A DNA stretch of 64,000 nucleotides from Corylus avellana (taxonomy: Eukaryota > Streptophyta > Magnoliopsida > Fagales > Betulaceae): the NCBI RefSeq assembly GCF_901000735.1, contig NC_081542.1:38932571-38996570 (forward strand), written 5' to 3'. Positions 21,581 through 33,589 of this stretch are shown here, one piece after another. A model generated the notes under the pieces. That model saw nothing but the letters and a program-made list of their open reading frames with translations. It made no database searches and had not been told where the DNA came from. The position numbers and the translations under genes are program-made. Every line of letters starts with the position of its first letter. The stretch's first letter is position 1.

Positions 21581-22463
21581 ATGGGCGACTTAACGGAGAC
21601 CCTGACGCCGTCACCGGCCCCGGCCGCCTCCCAATCGCGGCCGCTACCCGTCCGAGAGGACTGCTGGAGCGAGGACGCCACCTCCACGCTGGTCGACGCT
21701 TGGGGACGCCGTTATATGGAGCTGAACCGCGGGAACCTCCGTCAGAAGGACTGGCAGGATGTGGCCGACGCTGTCAACGCACTCCACGGCCACACCAAGA
21801 AAACCCACCGGACCGACGTGCAGTGTAAGAATCGTATCGACACCATCAAGAAGAAGTACAAGATCGAGAAGGCTAGGGTTTCGTCCTCCGACGGAACGCT
21901 AACGTCCTCGTGGCCTTTCTTCGAGCGCCTCGACGCTCTCATCGGATCCAGCGTGTCCGCCAAAAAACCACCGCCTCCGACTTCGCAGATTTCCCGCTCC
22001 ATGTCGCCGTCGCCTCCGGTGGCTGTTCCTCTGTACTCCAAGAAAACGCCGCCGTCAGTCACTTACACGGCCGTGGTTTTGCCGCAGAAGAGGCCGTCTC
22101 CGGCGACCGACGATGGATACTTCAGGAGGAATTACTCGGCGATGGCGGCGGCTGCAGCTGCGGCGGAGGACGCGGATGACGTGGAGGAGGAGGAGGATGA
22201 GGAAGAGGAAGAGGAGCCGGAGGAGGAAAGAGAGAGGACGGAGGTGGAGGAGAGAGAAGGGTTGAGGAGATTGGCGAGGGCGATAGAGAGGTTCGGAGAG
22301 GTTTACGAGAGGGTGGAGAGGGATAAGCTGAGGCAGATGGTGGAGTTGGAGAAGCAGAGGATGCAGTTCGCCAAGGATTTGGAGGTGCAGAGGATGAATA
22401 TGTTCATGGACACGCAGGTTCAGCTCGAGAGGATCAAGCATGGCAAGCGTTCCAGATCCAACG
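21581..22463 (+). CDS. trihelix transcription factor, SIP1/ASIL-like, exon 1
   Basis: Nuclear DNA-binding protein of the SIP1 clade (ASIL/ENAP-like); family members repress seed-maturation genes or interact with chromatin regulators. Seen: a Pro/Ser-rich N-terminus; trihelix domain at residues 27-122 with the tryptophans DCWSED (W29), W41 and W58, then QCKNRIDTIKKKYKIEK (81-97) and WPFFERLD (111-118). A Ser/Pro linker follows, then an Ala run (189-195), an acidic tract (196-226), and a charged C-terminal coiled coil 227-288 with MQFAKDLEVQRM, ending KHGKRSR as a likely nuclear signal. The start is the first ATG after an in-frame open leader and sits in gctcccgATGGGC. The open frame runs to 22507, but GTGAGG at 22464 is a good donor and the family C-terminus is completed by the small exon at 27545. 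If unspliced, the last residues would be an atypical NSSYFCDFFLF. Confidence 0.92.
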
Positions 22464-24536
22464 GTGAGGGAAATTCCTCTTATTTCTGCGATTTCTTTTT
22501 GTTTTGATTCACAGATTTCGGATTTCCGTGCATATAGACAAAGATTTATTAAGGATTCTATGCAAGATATTATGTATGTTGAAGGTGTTAGGCGTGTGAG
22601 GGGATTGTGCAATTAAATATTTTGTTTGCGTGTGTAATGGAGGCATTTTAGGTGGACATTTTAATTGCTCAAAAAGTGATAATTGCAATGAAATAGTTGT
22701 TGATATTTTAGACTGTGAAAGCAGATTTTTCTTTTTTCTTCTATATGCTTTGCTAGTTTTGAATGAGAAGATGTGCATTGTTTATTATGAAACAGGTTCA
22801 CTGTGAGCTGTCACTGCACTTAAAAAAAATTTTAAGTCAATTGTTAAGATGGCATTGAGCGTCATCAATTGCATGAAAGGTCTTGGTTTTAGTTGCATTT
22901 TTCAACTTTGAGGTTTTAAACACACCGTGATAGGGAATCAGTGAGGGCCTCGCTTGATTCGAGAGTTAGTGGTGAGCTTTCGGGCCATGAAGCAATGAAG
23001 TTCTTGATTACTGCATTTTGAGGTTGTTTGCAGAGGCAGTGTTCAGTTTCTCTATGTATTGGCGTGCTTCTTCTTGTTTGTTCTTAGACTTTATTAGAAT
23101 ATATCTCTTCAGTTAGTTGTTCTCGGATTATTTAGGAGGGATTGTTTCAGTTTAATGTCATTTATAGGTTGGGGATTTGGTCCTGGAGTCGTGCTTCAGT
23201 TACTTTTGAGAGTTGAATCGACTTCTCAAGGTCTGAACTGATGATCTTAAATTATATTAATGAGATTATCTTGTCAGGATGGAGATGTGCTTTAAGGAGT
23301 TGTCGGGTGGGGGAGATTGGACAACTATACTCATCTTGTTATGATTTGCTCTCTTAGGTGCAGATGACCCAAAAATGTTTTATTATCAGCTCAGGCATAA
23401 TTTTTTCGGACTGATCTGAGGCGAGTTTCCTTGTAGTTTTGGAATAATGGGAATAGTATTTGTTTATTTAATTTGATTCATTTAATCTTTTTTCTAGCAA
23501 TGATTTGTTGTAAACAAGTGTGGCTCATATTTTCTCTCATAGCTAGGAAGACCCTATGTTCTTATCCATATTGAAGAGTGTGTTGCTGTATTTACCCTTT
23601 ACTTATTTTAGAGGTGCTTAATTTTTATTTTCTGGTGTATGTTTTGGTGGAAGGGTCCTTGGGAACTTTGGAATGGCTGTCAACTTCCCTTTCTTTTTTT
23701 TTTTTTTCCTGGTCTACTTGTATTTAGTTGAGATGGAACAATGAAAGATGGGTTCCTTCGTTTATTATATACAGGGTCATTACTTGGTTTTTGTCCCTTG
23801 GCTGCATTGCTTGGTTTACATTTGTTTCCCGACTTGCCTGATTGTCTAGTTGTCATGTTTGCCTCTTCTATTTTTTATGTCGTTTCCATATGATTCTAGT
23901 GTTAGTGTTATCAAAATCAGAGGATTTGGAGCAAGGGCCACGTAGGTTTGGTAAAAGTTGAGCTTAAAGAGCAAGTTTATTTAATCCTTTGTTGAATATT
24001 TTTCGTATCATAAGATCTGGTTGATAAAAAGTATCCATCTGTAAATTCTGCGTATAGTAATGGCATGAAAGGCTTACAATTTGAGGTATATAAGCTCTTT
24101 TTGAAGATTTGCAGAACTTTGCATTCTTTGGAGGAAGCAATACCCAAGTGTGGGGGTAATTTTGGGTCAAGATCAATAAAAATTCAAATTAGTTAAAGGG
24201 CCTGAAGAAAGAAATTGTTGGTGACTTAACCTATCTGAAGATAATCTTAGAGATCTCAATTTTAATCTGAGAATTGGAAAATGGAGAATTATGTACTAGA
24301 ATAAAATGTGGTGCATGTTCTATACCTTTTGACATAGCAGTTGTTTGGTCCGTGTAAAAAGTGCATACCTGTGCCACATGGACCATATACCCTGGAGGTA
24401 GGGCTGTGTCACTAAGATTCAGAACATGGAGGAACTTTAGCTTATAAACACTCACAATGAAGACACGTTAGGTGATGGTTGTAAAGATTGCTTTCGAGTT
24501 CTTTTGAGGGCTAGACATACTTTACGAAGTGTAATG

Positions 24537-24660
24537 TTTTTTTGGTAAGTAATCAAACCTCATTAAAAAGCGTAAGGACGCAATCTAACTACAGAAGAAA
24601 TATACATTAGAAACACCTAATCAGAAAAAGAAAAAAATTGTGAAAACCAGACAGATGAAA
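24537..24660 (-). mobile_element. LINE 3'-end fragment in intron
   Basis: On the reverse strand it ends tgaggtttgattacttacc followed by an A run (24537-24543), the typical tail of plant L1-like elements. Only about 120 bp remain. Confidence 0.45.
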
Positions 24661-24692
24661 GTAATCACAGGCAGCTGCCAAGACAAGGGGTA

Positions 24693-25013
24693 ACAATTTG
24701 TGTTCACGTGTCGGGTTCAGGTTGTGTCGAGGCATGAGTTTAATATTATATAGGTCAACCCTAACTTGAGTTATTTAATTAAATAAGTATGACCCCTCAA
24801 CTCACTCTAATTTTGTGTCGGGTTTGTGAATCATGTCAAAAATTGTTATCCCTAAATGCCGCATGTTGGGTTCAGATCATGTCGAAGCATGCGTGTAAGA
24901 CTAGATTGATTAACCTTAACCCGAAAAAGAGAGTCGAACACTTCAATTCTAATTCCTTAATTTCTTGTTGGGTTCATGTTGGGTTTGTGGGTTGTATTAA
25001 AATTGACAGCCCT
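24693..25013. mobile_element. small TIR element in trihelix intron
   Basis: The left end aggggtaacaatttgtg and the complement of the right end agggctgtcaatttt form an imperfect TIR. The interior repeats gtcgggttcaggt / gttgggttcagatcatgtcga. An inner end (aaaaattgttatccct, about 24838-24853) suggests a two-unit structure. The same family is probably at 2790-2975. Confidence 0.5.
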
Positions 25014-25897
25014 ATGCTTAGCGTTATAGAGTTTTTTTTTTACTTGTGGAGGACATAGGATTATGTTGATCCATACAATCTTCAGAGTGGATTTTTCATT
25101 GGTTGGAAAGATGCTAATGCCAAATATTTAAGAATGGCAGAGCTTTGGGTCAATCAGGTATTATCTTGTTCTGCCCCTGTTCTGACAGATTTGAGATTTA
25201 ATTGATGAGGGCCAGGGCTAATGAATCAAATTAGCACGTTGGGGGTGGGTAATTTTCACTATTCTACTGTAATTGTGCTTTTACTCGTATTTCATAACCT
25301 AAAAGAAAATAGAAATTTAAATCGGTAAGTAGGTAACCTCATGTTCTCCCTACTGGAATGGGGTTGGTTTATTTTAACTGGGTTGGGTTGGAGGTGTGTT
25401 TTCATATGAAATATCTAAACCTGGGTGGTCTTCTTTTCTTCTTTAGTTTTTGAGGCCAATGCAAATGTGATTTCCCATTGCAGGCCCTGTACACTTGAGC
25501 ATTATCTCCTCATCAGTAGCTGGTTTAAACTTTTAAATGTGAAGCTCATCTGCCTGGGAAACTTGTGGCCTATCTTTTAGTTGGAATCAGCATGGTCCAA
25601 TCATTGGTGTCAAAAATTTATGACAATAAAAAATTAGATATGTATATAAAAATAATGGAGCCAGTATCTCCATGGCTTCTGTAGGACTTAGCTATGAAGT
25701 TTGTGGTGAATTCTGGTTGCTATTATATTGTTTTAGTTTCATCAAGCATAAAAGAAAATATTGTATCGCTTAGTGCTTGTGCTAAGGTATTTTTTCTCCA
25801 TTTTCAATGTTTCACTCGTTTCACTCACCTTATTCAATTGTCTTGCATGGTATTTTGGGAGGACCTTTTTCTTCCAATAAGACTATTTGGGCCTATT

Positions 25898-26000
25898 AAT
25901 CAACACCCCTTGGGGACCCCCAGGCTCTGGATGACAAAGCAGCAAGGACCTTCCATCAACAAATCTGGTCAGGCCAACAGCCAACTAGGGGCTGTTGATT
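25898..26000. mobile_element. possible 103-bp MITE in intron
   Basis: The ends aatcaacacccct and, complemented, aatcaacagcccct form a short TIR around about 75 bp. No clear TSD, so low confidence. Confidence 0.3.
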
Positions 26001-27544
26001 TGATGGGACAAACTGATTGATGGGAGTTGTTTTTGTTGTTTTCCAGAGTAGACAGGCTTGGAGGGGAGGTAAAAAACCTCGCCAGGTACACTTTCTGAGC
26101 TAAGTTGGAGTTACGCGCGTGGATAGTAGGGGGGAAGGGCAAGCTTAGTCCATGGCAAAAGAGGGGCTCTCAAACAGCCTCCGTGCAGCAAATCGAGGGT
26201 TTTGGTGTCACTGAATCATGGGCATTTCCCCTCAGTGAGATAGAGATAATTACACTCTATTTTTGGAACCATCTAATTTTTGGGAAATATCGAGGGGGGT
26301 TCATGGGGCAAGGGGTAGGCATTTCATACTAAATTTAGAAACTGTTGAAATATCATTTGTTGATTTTCAAATTTATCGATCTGCTTTTGCATGTCAGTAG
26401 AACATTAGATATACAAAATATGCTTAAATTTGTATGTTATTTTAGGAATATAATGACACCTTTCTGGTGTGAAATTGGTAACTTGATAACGTTACCTGAA
26501 GGCCTCTACATTATGTAAAGCAGTTATGTTTTTGACTGGCTGGAGATTGGATAATAGCTTGTAATGGTCTTTTGTTTACAGTTGGTTCTGTCCAATACAT
26601 GAGGTTATAGGCTATGTTACCGGGCATTTTGAATTACATGGAAAACCTGATTTAGTCACCATTTGGCATTGTTATGGTCATTCTACATGTGTTTGACATA
26701 CTTTGTAATCTTGTTGAGCAATAGGAGGAGATAAGTATCTTTTAGCATGCCAAAAATTCTGTACGGCTGATTCCCCATCTTTCTTGATTTACATGGATAT
26801 TTGAAATGGCCAAGTTCACATGCGGGGCGTTTTTTCTCATCATATTCTAGGGTCTAAAAGAACATAAATTTAGCTGTTTCCAGTTATCCTACAGGCTACA
26901 GGGTTGAGGTTGGATAGCTCTTTCGCCTTGACAGGTACTGTGCACAACAAGCAGTTCCTAGCAAGTACAGTATAACGCTTAAAGGACTTCGAAGATAGGA
27001 TACAATTTCTCAGTGTCTGGAATTACAGGGAGGGAGGGATTGGTTTTCCAATATATTAACCTCCTACTCAATTTTTGTTGTTGGGTAATCTGGAGAATAA
27101 ATATTGAGGTCTATCTGTTTCTCTACCCAAACTAGTGGCAAATATGTATTGTTGTAGGGTCTTTTCTAGGAAGTCCTGTCTCAGGCTATTCCTTATTTAG
27201 CTTATTATCTATACTCAGTTAACTGGAGGAAATAACAGCTTTAGATAATTACAATCAATATAATAGCTGGACAAGTGGCCTCCCTTGCCTGGATAAGTTT
27301 CCTTATTCTGGGTGTGTGTTCATCTTCATATGTGGTTTCCATAAAAATGCCAAAAGGACAGTTTTCTGATATGATGCTGGTGTCTTCTGCTGGGTCTTTT
27401 GTTCATATTTCTGGATTCATATTTGTCACTGAGTTGTGATTGTGCTTGTGAGAATTTCTTCATTTTCTTGAACTTTGACTTGGCTCTGTAATAATTTTTA
27501 GATCTGAATGGGATTGTAAACAGTTTCATCGCTTTTTGTTACAG

Positions 27545-27558
27545 ATATATATAGCTAG
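27545..27558 (+). CDS. trihelix gene terminal coding exon (14 nt)
   Basis: After the acceptor acag (27541-27544) the bases AT ATA TAT AGC TAG, joined to the last G of exon 1, give Asp-Ile-Tyr-Ser-stop. From memory of the family, SIP1-clade proteins often end in a short acidic tail of the type SN-D-(I/M)-(Y/F)-S, so the match in sequence and phase is the main evidence. Total protein is 298 aa. The 3' UTR would start at 27559. A shorter intron cannot be excluded without transcripts. Confidence 0.65.
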
Positions 27559-29079
27559 CCATGTGAGAGACACAGCTTTACCTGGGAGGAAGCATATGTA
27601 ACATCTTGATTTCACCATTGCTCCAACAAAGTACATATTGTTCCAGATTATACTGGCATCTGAAAATGTCCGGCAGATGAGGTTGTTTAAGATTATCTGA
27701 AGTCCACTTTTACCTGGCCCAACCTCTTTTTGTTTTCCTACTTATAATAGGTTAATTCACCCGGCTGCACTAGGCCTAAGTATGGGTCAATGTATTTGAT
27801 TCTAGCTGTAATACCCTCTTAATTTGAACCACTTCTCAGTGTTCTAGGTTGATTTGTCTGGCACTATATATAGTTAGGTACATTCAGAAAATTTTTCCCA
27901 ACGAACTGATATTTAATGTATTAATCTTTTTCTTTTTTTTTTCTTCTTTTCTTATTTAAAAGTTTAATGTTTGAATCTTATTACTTCGTTAAACTTGCAT
28001 TTCCATAATATGCAAGTCATCTCTTATTTATAGTAAATCACCACTTTTTATTTATTTATTTATTTTTTATGATTCCTTGCCTCTACACAGCTTCCAGTGC
28101 CACTGCCCTATTTTCTTAAACTTGCCTAGCTACTCGGTGTTAATTTTTTTATGATTACTTTTGGGTTGGGCCGAAATCGGCGGCCTTTTTGTTGGTATTG
28201 GTTGACTTGTACATTGGCTCAAACATTTTCTGTGAAGCCCAAGTCCCCAACAAGGAAGATAACAGGTAGATTGTGAGATCGTAGATAACAGGTAGATTGT
28301 GAGATAACAACTTCATTATGCCATTTAGCTCACAGAGAGACCAGCTGGTAGATTGGTGCAAAAGAGAGCGGCAGCAGGGAACAGCAATGGCCAGCAAAAG
28401 ACTGAAGAGAAATGAGGGTGAATGACATTGCAAAGTTAGGTTAGGGTTTTTGGAATATATATCCCCTATTATTTTTTAAAATTTATTTATTATATTTATC
28501 ATGTCAGAATTTGGGGGTTTTTTTTTTTTTTTTTGAAAAAAAAAGAAAAGAAAATGGATACTGAATATCACCCACTGGGGCAGAATTTCAAAAACGGATA
28601 TCGAACCCGAGCCTAGTATGAGTTCGGGCTGTATTTGCCCATCCCTACTATGAGTTAGCATTGTTCATGAAATCAAATGAAGTAGTGGGATTTCGACCAA
28701 GTGGTTCCTACTATTGTGTGGTCTAATGTTAATATTTACCATTTTTAGGCATAAGTTTGTTTTCTTTAGTTGTCAAATAACATATACGGAAGTGATGGCC
28801 GTGTCTTATTAAAGCTGGAACCAAGTGGACATATACTGCAGTTGGCGTGAAAACCATCATAGCATTATTATATACACCGTTAAATACTTTAACGTTAACT
28901 TTAAATCAATTTTATTTATAATGACGCCAATTAACTTTAAATCAATTTTATTTATAATGACGCCAATTATTGGTAAAGCTTTTGATTATTGATTGCACTT
29001 GGCAATGTCAGTATGGTGGGAAACCCTAGGTTCTCAATGTAGTGTAACAATTGAACATGTTGCTCTTTCTACCGTTGAA
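27559..29079. other. 3' flank of trihelix gene and intergenic sequence
   Basis: 27559-27900 probably includes the 3' UTR. 28155-28433 is open in reverse for 92 codons without a domain. A T/A-rich tract lies at 28517-28555. A perfect 36-bp tandem duplication (unit starting ttaactttaaatcaa) lies at 28895-28930 and 28931-28966. Confidence 0.4.
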
Positions 29080-29433
29080 GTGAGTGTTTGGTGCATAAAG
29101 AGATAAGGCATTAGGTGAAAAAGAGAATTAGCTCATCAATATTTTGTTACCCTTATCATTATTTTCGTTAGTAGTTGTTTAGCGTTAGAGGTGGGATACA
29201 CCTCTATGAGAGCAGGTCCATCTTTATCACATTGCTTTGTAATGCTATATAACCCGATTGGGTTGATGAATAAAGGTAATTAATATTTAATTATCTCAAT
29301 TCAAGACTTGTTTAGGATGTTTAGAGTTCCTCGAGTTATCATAAAGTAAGGAGGCATAGAATTCCTCGAATTATTATACAAAAATATATCATTCTTGTTA
29401 TGTTTTCATCCCAAGTTATGTAGGCACATAACA
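29080..29433 (+). mobile_element. 5' LTR of LTR retrotransposon
   Basis: Ends ataaCA at 29432-29433, two bases before a perfect tRNA-iMet primer-binding site TGGTATCAGAGCT (29436-29448). The stretch 29095-29278 is repeated at 31357-31541 (shared catcaatattttgtta, atcacattgctttgtaatgctatataac, gggttgatgaataaagg), identifying the pair of LTRs. The 5' limit is approximate. Confidence 0.75.
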
Positions 29434-29435
29434 TT

Positions 29436-29821
29436 TGGTATCAGAGCTAGGATCCGCCTTGGCCAACCATCATTTGGAACACTTAGAGAAGCAATTGAAG
29501 GAGATCCATACGGAGCAAGAGAGGATGTTGAAGTGAATGGAAGAGATGTTTGTTCCAATGATTGCACGTTTTGAGCACATGCTCTCAGGTTGTGGAGATC
29601 ATGGTGGCCATCACCTTGTTAAATAACAGACACCCATGGACCATTGACCTAATCCAAACCACATGATCCAACCCGCTATGTTGAAACCCCACCTTCACTA
29701 CAACCAATCACATTCCCAGAACCAAATAACATATCGCACATTGAAGCCCCACCACCACCACGATGAGGACCAACCACCATGTTTGGCCTACACTTAATGC
29801 CACACTGATGGAGAAGTAGTG
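29436..29821 (+). pseudogene. retrotransposon leader and gag-like remnant
   Basis: Primer-binding site, then a frame with LEHLEKQLKEIHTEQERML, typical of the coiled N-terminus of plant LTR-element gag, with a stop soon after. Then Pro-rich coding-like sequence (cccaccaccaccacgatgagg) is cut by the nested LTR at 29822. Family (copia or gypsy) cannot be settled from this piece. Confidence 0.5.
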
Positions 29822-30943
29822 ATATGCATCACCAGCATCTACTGGTGTACCATGTCATACGATGCAATTTAGTCTTTTCGTCTTTCACATGCATGCATTT
29901 ACAAATCTCATCATTTTCATTATTTTACTTAATTAACACACGTTTTCTCAAAATAAAATTCATAGTAATTCAAAATGTATTTCATAAGAGTTGTAAAGAT
30001 GCATGTTTGGTACACATAAAATATCATGCTATGTGGAAAAAATAACAACAAATATCCATGTGAGTTTGTAATCACTTGAGTCGTATAGCTCTTCTACAAA
30101 ATCCTCTAAAGACTCCACACCCTCGAACTTTAAGAAAAAAACATATTATTAGTTCTAAACTTGAGCTAAAACAAGCCCTAGACCTAAACATATTCAAAAT
30201 AGACTTTCTACCTGACCATTGAAATTTCAAACAGTGGAGTTCGAACGTTAAGACAAAGATGGTTGAATGTTAGGTGTTGGGTAAACCAATTCCGAACCAA
30301 AAAGCCATTAAACTACTTCTAATCAAGTCTTAAGGTCTGAACACGATCCTTAACAGAGTGCTAGCCCAAAATAATATCTACATACAGGAGAAACTACATC
30401 TAACATTATCAAAACATTAACCCATGCTTAAATCAGGATTAAGACTAACAATATCATTATAAACTTAAAACCTACAAACTAAGCTATGAAAAACACCTAA
30501 ACAACATAAAACAATTAGATAAGGAACAAGTTAAGTTAAGAAGATTACTTCATTAAATCAAAACCACCAAAGAGACTCGATCTTGTCCTCCTTCAAAACT
30601 CACACACACACACACGGGTTTCACTGAGCAAAATGGGCGGAAATGGTTTGAGAAATGAAGGGGGTATGGTATTTATAGGGTATGTAGGAAAAGTTGAGGG
30701 TGCTACTTTTTCAGGTCTACAAATAGTCGAACGTTCGGTAGTTCATGGTCAAACGTTTGATGGTCCATGGTCGAATGTTCTTCACTAGGGTTTTGGATTG
30801 AACGTTCGGTGCACTAGGCTTCAAATGTTCGCTCTGAACCAAGTCAAAATTCTTATTCATAATGAACCCTATTGAACTTGGTAGACCCGTTAACCCATTC
30901 ACTTATGTCAAACACAACCTAGTAATTACTTGGGGGTACTACA
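29822..30943 (-). mobile_element. nested reverse-strand LTR (same family as 12431)
   Basis: On the reverse strand it starts TGTAGTACCCCCAAG and carries CTATAAATA (complement of 30670-30678) about 270 bp into the LTR. It matches 13580-13805 near its other end (gcatgcatgtgaaag, ttgcatcgtat, atggtacacca). U3 repeats gaacgttcg-type words (30725-30840). It interrupts the internal region of the 29080-31541 element. No TSD was recognised. Confidence 0.65.
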
Positions 30944-31335
30944 CTCGCACATGAAAGAATAAAGATGTGAAAAAAAGGGAAAAGAAAAAAGCAAGCTAAC
31001 TTATTTCATTTGCTCTTCCTAAAGGTGCCTCATTTGTGTTCTCATACTACTCTTCACATGAATGATAGTGTGAATATCATGTTTTACTCCTTTCATTGTT
31101 GAATTCGAATACCATGTCAACCTTTGGATCCAATTGGTTGCTTTTGATTTAAATACATCCTAGGCCTATCTTTATCATTCAAGGCACTTTTCATTCAACA
31201 CCTCACCAAAATGTAATGATGTTTGTGTCACGTGTTGCAAACCCAAAGCCACCATGTTCTAAGCCTAAAGCAGAAATTATACAAAGGAATTCAAGAGCAG
31301 GATTTTAGGACATTCAAAACAAGGTCAATTTAAAG
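30944..31335 (+). other. internal remnant of the 29080-31541 LTR element
   Basis: AT-rich sequence between the nested LTR and the 3' LTR copy, no readable domain. Confidence 0.4.
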
Positions 31336-31543
31336 GCTAATGGAATATTACGTGCCTAAAGAGATAAGACATTAGATGAATAAGAAAATTATCTCATCAA
31401 TATTTTGTTATCCTTATCATTATATTCATCGGTAGTCGTTTAGTATTAGTGGTGGGATATACCTTCATGAGAGTACATAGTTAACTCTTTATCACATTGC
31501 TTTATAATGCTATATAACCTGATTGGGTTGATGAATAAAGGTT
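31336..31543 (+). mobile_element. truncated 3' LTR
   Basis: Direct repeat of about 29080-29278, broken off after gatgaataaaggt where the poly(A) retroposon begins. The remaining part of the LTR is not found beyond the retroposon, so a deletion accompanied or followed its insertion. Confidence 0.65.
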
Positions 31544-32523
31544 TCTTCTCCTAGCAGAGAGCGCCGCACAGGAGGAGGGGGAGAGCCTTTGATCTCCCCA
31601 TCCTCCCCTCATCCTTTACTACCTCACCTCCCCCTCTTCACCTTATAAGCTAGACAATTTACCTGATGCTCCCTAGCTCCTTGTGCGATGTGTTTTTTCC
31701 CCTTCCTTTTTGCCTCTATCCCCTCCTTTGTCCTATTTTTTATTTTAGCCCCTCTCCTACGGCCCTTGAGCTCAGATCCGCCGAGTCATTTTTCGGTTCT
31801 GGCTTGGTTCTTCGATCGGACTAGTATAAGCCAGATCTACCATCCCCCGTCGAACCCACATTGACTCGCACTCTTCTCACTAGCTCTCCGGCTCCGTCCG
31901 TGTCCATCGCCTCCTTGCATTACTTTCCGGCAACCTCACTATGATGCCTGTTTTCTTCCCGCGTCGCTTTCTGTTTTTGTAGTTTTTTGGCTTTTGTCTC
32001 TTTTTTTCTTGTATTTCTTTTCCAGTTTTTTCCTGTTCATTTGCTGCATGTTTTTTTTTTTTTTTTTTTTTTTTCATTTTCTTGTGGTTTTTTGTTCTTG
32101 TTTTTGTTGCTTGTAATAAGGCTCTGTCCTTTGTCTTGATCTGCCTGCCTGATGATCGGTGGGGTATTCGCTTTTGGTCCAAACCCTTGGGTTGTGAATG
32201 TGAACAGTATCCTGACTATCGGGTCGAGGAGGATGAGTTTCGGCATCAGGGTTTTATGCTCTCAGGGCCGAGGAATAAGAGCTACTTATACATTGAATTG
32301 AATTTGTCTGGAGCAGATCTGTTGTTAAAACTGAAGACTAGTCATGAGTTAGCGGATGTTGATGTCATCGATAGGTCTTGAATGTTAGATTTATAATGTA
32401 TGTATCTTTGATGTCTATAACCTCGTAGCTTCGACTATGATTTGCTTCAGAGCTTTTTGCTCACAATCTTTTCATCAAGGAATGAGTATGGAATGTCTTC
32501 CCCTTCAAAAAAAAAAAAAAAAA
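31544..32523 (+). mobile_element. poly(A) retroposon copy 1 (unnamed family)
   Basis: About 980 bp: a GC- and pyrimidine-rich 5' end (gagcgccgcacaggaggagg, then CCTCCCC runs), a region with gatcggactagtataagccagatct, a T-rich middle (32051-32074), a 3'-terminal open frame (to TGA 32379-32381), then cctcgtagcttcg, tttcatcaaggaatga and a poly(A) tract ending at 32523. The last 330 bp align at roughly four identities in five (estimated by eye) with copies at 52560-52890 (reverse) and 59380-59700. The ORF end reads NKSYLYIELNLSGADLLLKL...DVDVID; I do not recognise it. No reverse transcriptase is present, so it is non-autonomous, presumably moved by a LINE. No TSD identified for this copy. Confidence 0.65.
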
Positions 32524-32739
32524 GGAAAAAAAAAGTATATTCATGGCAAGTTTCATTAATCGTGACTTTGGTGAATGATAGGGAGATTGAGATACTGTAT
32601 TGTCAGTTTCAGACCAAGTTGCTAATATTTTGATGAAGCAATTGAAAGCAGAGGCATTCCTAGAGCTGAAGAGGAAGATGGACAAATTAATTTTTTTGGA
32701 TCACAAAGATGCATAAAATAATAGAGTAAAATAAGTCAA

Positions 32740-33213
32740 TTATACAAAGCACTAAAACGTGGCTCGGTTTAACAAGCTTACTCTAAGTAGAGATGACCAA
32801 GAAGAAATTTCACTATTAAAAGATGGAGTACAAATAGTATTGAAGTGAAAACCACTCAAAACACAAAACGTCAATACACCAAAATTTCATTCTCATATAA
32901 AAGAACTTGTTTACAAAAATAATTTTCTCTAGCTCTCAGTGTCGTGACATTCTCAAAAATTTAGATGAAGTGTGGCTCATTGTCTCTCTCATTCTCTTGT
33001 TTAAAAGGCTGAAAATATGTCCTTTTTATATAACTTAGAGTCGGTTAGAAAAGACTTCAAATTTGGATAGGAGAACGAAAAAATCAAGAGCCTGAAAAAC
33101 CAAACAACACCGAATTAAACAAGGCTACAAAGGAAGTAGACTAAAAACATCAAGTTTCAACATTGAGGCCCACGAGATAACTTGAGTTAATGAAAAACAA
33201 GTTACCTCACATT
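32740..33213 (-). mobile_element. LTR-like sequence, probably a 3' LTR on reverse strand
   Basis: On the reverse strand a polypurine stretch (gtcaaggtggagattt) precedes TGTAATGTGAGGTAAC, as expected at the start of a 3' LTR. The left limit is approximate. No coding content. Confidence 0.4.
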
Positions 33214-33370
33214 ACAAATCTCCACCTTGACTAGAATTGCATTAGGTCTCAAATGCAAATTTTATCCTGAGGTCTCTTCCATCACCTAATGGTAATAACA
33301 TGTTACAAACACCAAGTAAATCCAAGCAATACGATGTTGATAGTGCCATATAGGTGTTTCTAATACCATT

Positions 33371-33577
33371 TGTAATAACCCAGTGAAAGCATTAGCCACA
33401 TCTGTGTTATCACCTCAAGATGACTAGTCAATTTAGAGCTTCTCTATAATCACTTATAAAGCCAAATTTCACTTAGTAAGTAAGTAATGTGAGACTTCAC
33501 ACCCATTAACGTCTTTATAAACCACTCACACTCTACGTGAGCTACTCATATTCTCAATATAGGACCGGGGTGTAACA
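33371..33577 (-). mobile_element. TRIM LTR, family A
   Basis: 207 bp, tgtaataaccc...ggggtgtaaca, clearly the LTR of the TRIM at 58474-59048 (attagccacatctg, gatgactagtcaattt, cttataaagccaaatttcac, tctttataaaccactcac, ctcaatatag). Directly to its left, ctaatacca complements to the primer-binding start TGGTATTAG, so this is the 5' LTR of a reverse-strand copy whose other end is lost or degraded. Confidence 0.7.
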
Positions 33578-33589
33578 TCCCAATGCAAC

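Larger units (their letters stand above)
22464..27544 (+). other. proposed large terminal intron of trihelix gene
   Basis: Begins GTGAGG and ends tttttgttacag, a good plant acceptor with a pyrimidine tract. At about 5.1 kb it is long for this family. Contents: a reverse LINE 3'-end fragment (24537-24660), a TIR element (24693-25013) and a 103-bp TIR-like insert (25898-26000). The remainder is T-rich intron-like DNA. Open frames inside, such as 25694-26020, lack domains and codon structure. Confidence 0.6.

Noticed and set aside
22464..22507. Unspliced end of the trihelix ORF
   Set aside because: It would replace the usual family tail by NSSYFCDFFLF. A strong donor at 22464 fits better.
25694..26020. 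108-codon ORF in the trihelix intron
   Set aside because: No domain, and it crosses a small TIR insert. Intron noise.
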